Assembly: GCA_964385305.1 (NCBI GenBank)
Contig: CAYLOP010000175.1
Coordinates: 1 to 6,047, forward strand
Length of the DNA: 6,047 nucleotides
Direction: 5' to 3'
Source of the DNA: CAYLOP01 sp964385305
GTDB taxonomy: Bacteria > Chloroflexota > Anaerolineae > Anaerolineales > E44-bin32
This document shows positions 5,588 to 6,047 of the stretch, one piece after another. Position 1 is the stretch's first letter; each line of letters opens with the position of its first letter. Under the pieces are notes generated by a model. It searched no databases. It had not been told where the DNA came from and was given only the letters and a program-made list of their open reading frames with translations. The position numbers and the translations under genes are program-made.

Positions 5588-6047
5588 ATGATCCTGACCA
5601 TTGCTAGCGGGAAAGGCGGGACGGGGAAGACGACCGTCGCGACCAGCCTTGCCTTAGCGAACGCAGACGCTGCCCCGAGGATCTTGGATTGTGATGTCGA
5701 AGCTCCCAACGCACATCTCTTCCTCAAGCCATATTTTGAGCGCAGGCAGGAAGTCCTCCTTCCTGTGCCCGTGGTCGATGAAGCGAAGTGCACGGCTTGC
5801 GGCCGCTGTGCGGAGGTCTGCTTGTTCCATGCCATGGCGGTTGTGGGCGGGAAGGTGCTTTTCTTCCCCGAACTGTGCCATAGCTGTGGGAGTTGTGTGC
5901 TGCAATGCCCTGAGAGGGCCATCAGCGAGACTACGCGTGCGCTGGGCATCATCGAAGCCGGACCCGTAGATGAGAATATTTACTTCGCGCAGGGCGTCTT
6001 GAATATTGGTGAGCCGATGGCTGTCCCGGTGATCCATGAATTACAGA
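5588..6047 (+). CDS. MinD/Mrp-superfamily ATPase with inserted 2x[4Fe-4S] ferredoxin domain (3' end outside window)
   Basis: The frame is open from ATG 5588 to the window end, giving 153 residues of a protein that is usually about 280-300. It starts with the deviant Walker A motif SGKGGTGKTT (7-16) of the SIMIBI/MinD class and has the A' motif DCDVEAPN (34-41). A bacterial ferredoxin domain is inserted: C68-x2-C71-x2-C74-x3-C78 and C97-x2-C100-x2-C103-x3-C107-P, enough for two [4Fe-4S] clusters. Such ferredoxin-MinD proteins are common in anaerobes beside NifX-like genes and often come in tandem pairs. They resemble Mrp/NBP35 Fe-S carriers, but no substrate is established. GGAGG (5574-5578) lies 9 bases before the ATG, inside the end of the NifX-like gene. 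ATP-dependent assembly or delivery of a metal cluster is a reasonable inference. The catalytic remainder and any partner gene lie outside the window. Confidence 0.93.
   Translation, partial: MILTIASGKGGTGKTTVATSLALANADAAPRILDCDVEAPNAHLFLKPYFERRQEVLLPVPVVDEAKCTACGRCAEVCLFHAMAVVGGKVLFFPELCHSCGSCVLQCPERAISETTRALGIIEAGPVDENIYFAQGVLNIGEPMAVPVIHELQ

Noticed and set aside
5446..5952. 168-codon minus-strand ORF opposite the NifX-like and MinD genes
   Set aside because: Both plus-strand genes are unambiguous, with P-loop and ferredoxin motifs. The antisense product has no motif.
1..6047. CRISPR array, tRNA/rRNA genes, insertion sequence or attachment site
   Set aside because: I saw no regularly spaced direct repeats, no tRNA-like cloverleaf, no transposase or integrase motif and no terminal inverted repeats with target duplication.

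Overview
The window looks like a chromosomal segment from a moderately GC-rich bacterium that combines oxygen handling with genes typical of anaerobes. A cytochrome bd oxidase operon sits back-to-back with genes of the PadR, DUF4213/DUF364, NifX/NifB-like and ferredoxin-MinD families. That mix is common in strict or facultative anaerobes that keep a bd oxidase to scavenge O2, such as Chloroflexota and sulfate- or metal-reducing lineages. I cannot name the phylum from this sequence.

Left half, minus strand, read right to left: cydA (3521-2157), cydB (2132-1116) and cydD (1049 to beyond base 1) form the start of a cydABD(C) operon. cydA and cydB are complete and carry the known heme and quinol-loop residues. 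CydA has the short Q-loop. cydD is cut by the window edge just as its ATPase domain begins. The 66-base cydB-cydD gap holds two adjacent inverted repeats. cydA has a convincing promoter (TTCACA, 18 bases, TATAAT) and a leader of about 175 bases that can fold into hairpins.

Centre (3522-3829): a 308-base divergent intergenic region with the cydA promoter on the minus strand and a near-consensus promoter (TTGACA, 18 bases, TATACT) on the plus strand. The plus-strand spacer contains a perfect 14-base palindrome, ATGTCTATAGACAT, resembling a PadR-type operator. Its predicted transcription start falls on or next to the ATG of the padR-like gene, so that mRNA is probably leaderless.

Right half, plus strand: a PadR-family regulator (3830-4225), a DUF4213/DUF364 protein (4353-5120), a NifX/NifB-like small protein (5220-5582) and a MinD/Mrp-type ATPase with an inserted two-cluster ferredoxin domain (5588 to beyond 6047). 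The last two are 5 bases apart and certainly co-transcribed; the first two are probably in the same unit. My reading is an autoregulated cluster for handling an iron-sulfur or other metal cofactor: possible metal binding by DUF364, cluster binding by the NifX-like protein, and an ATPase with its own Fe-S clusters. Its substrate is unknown. Sharing a divergent control region with cytochrome bd hints at joint redox or oxygen regulation. This is the most interesting part of the window, but the functional link is inference.
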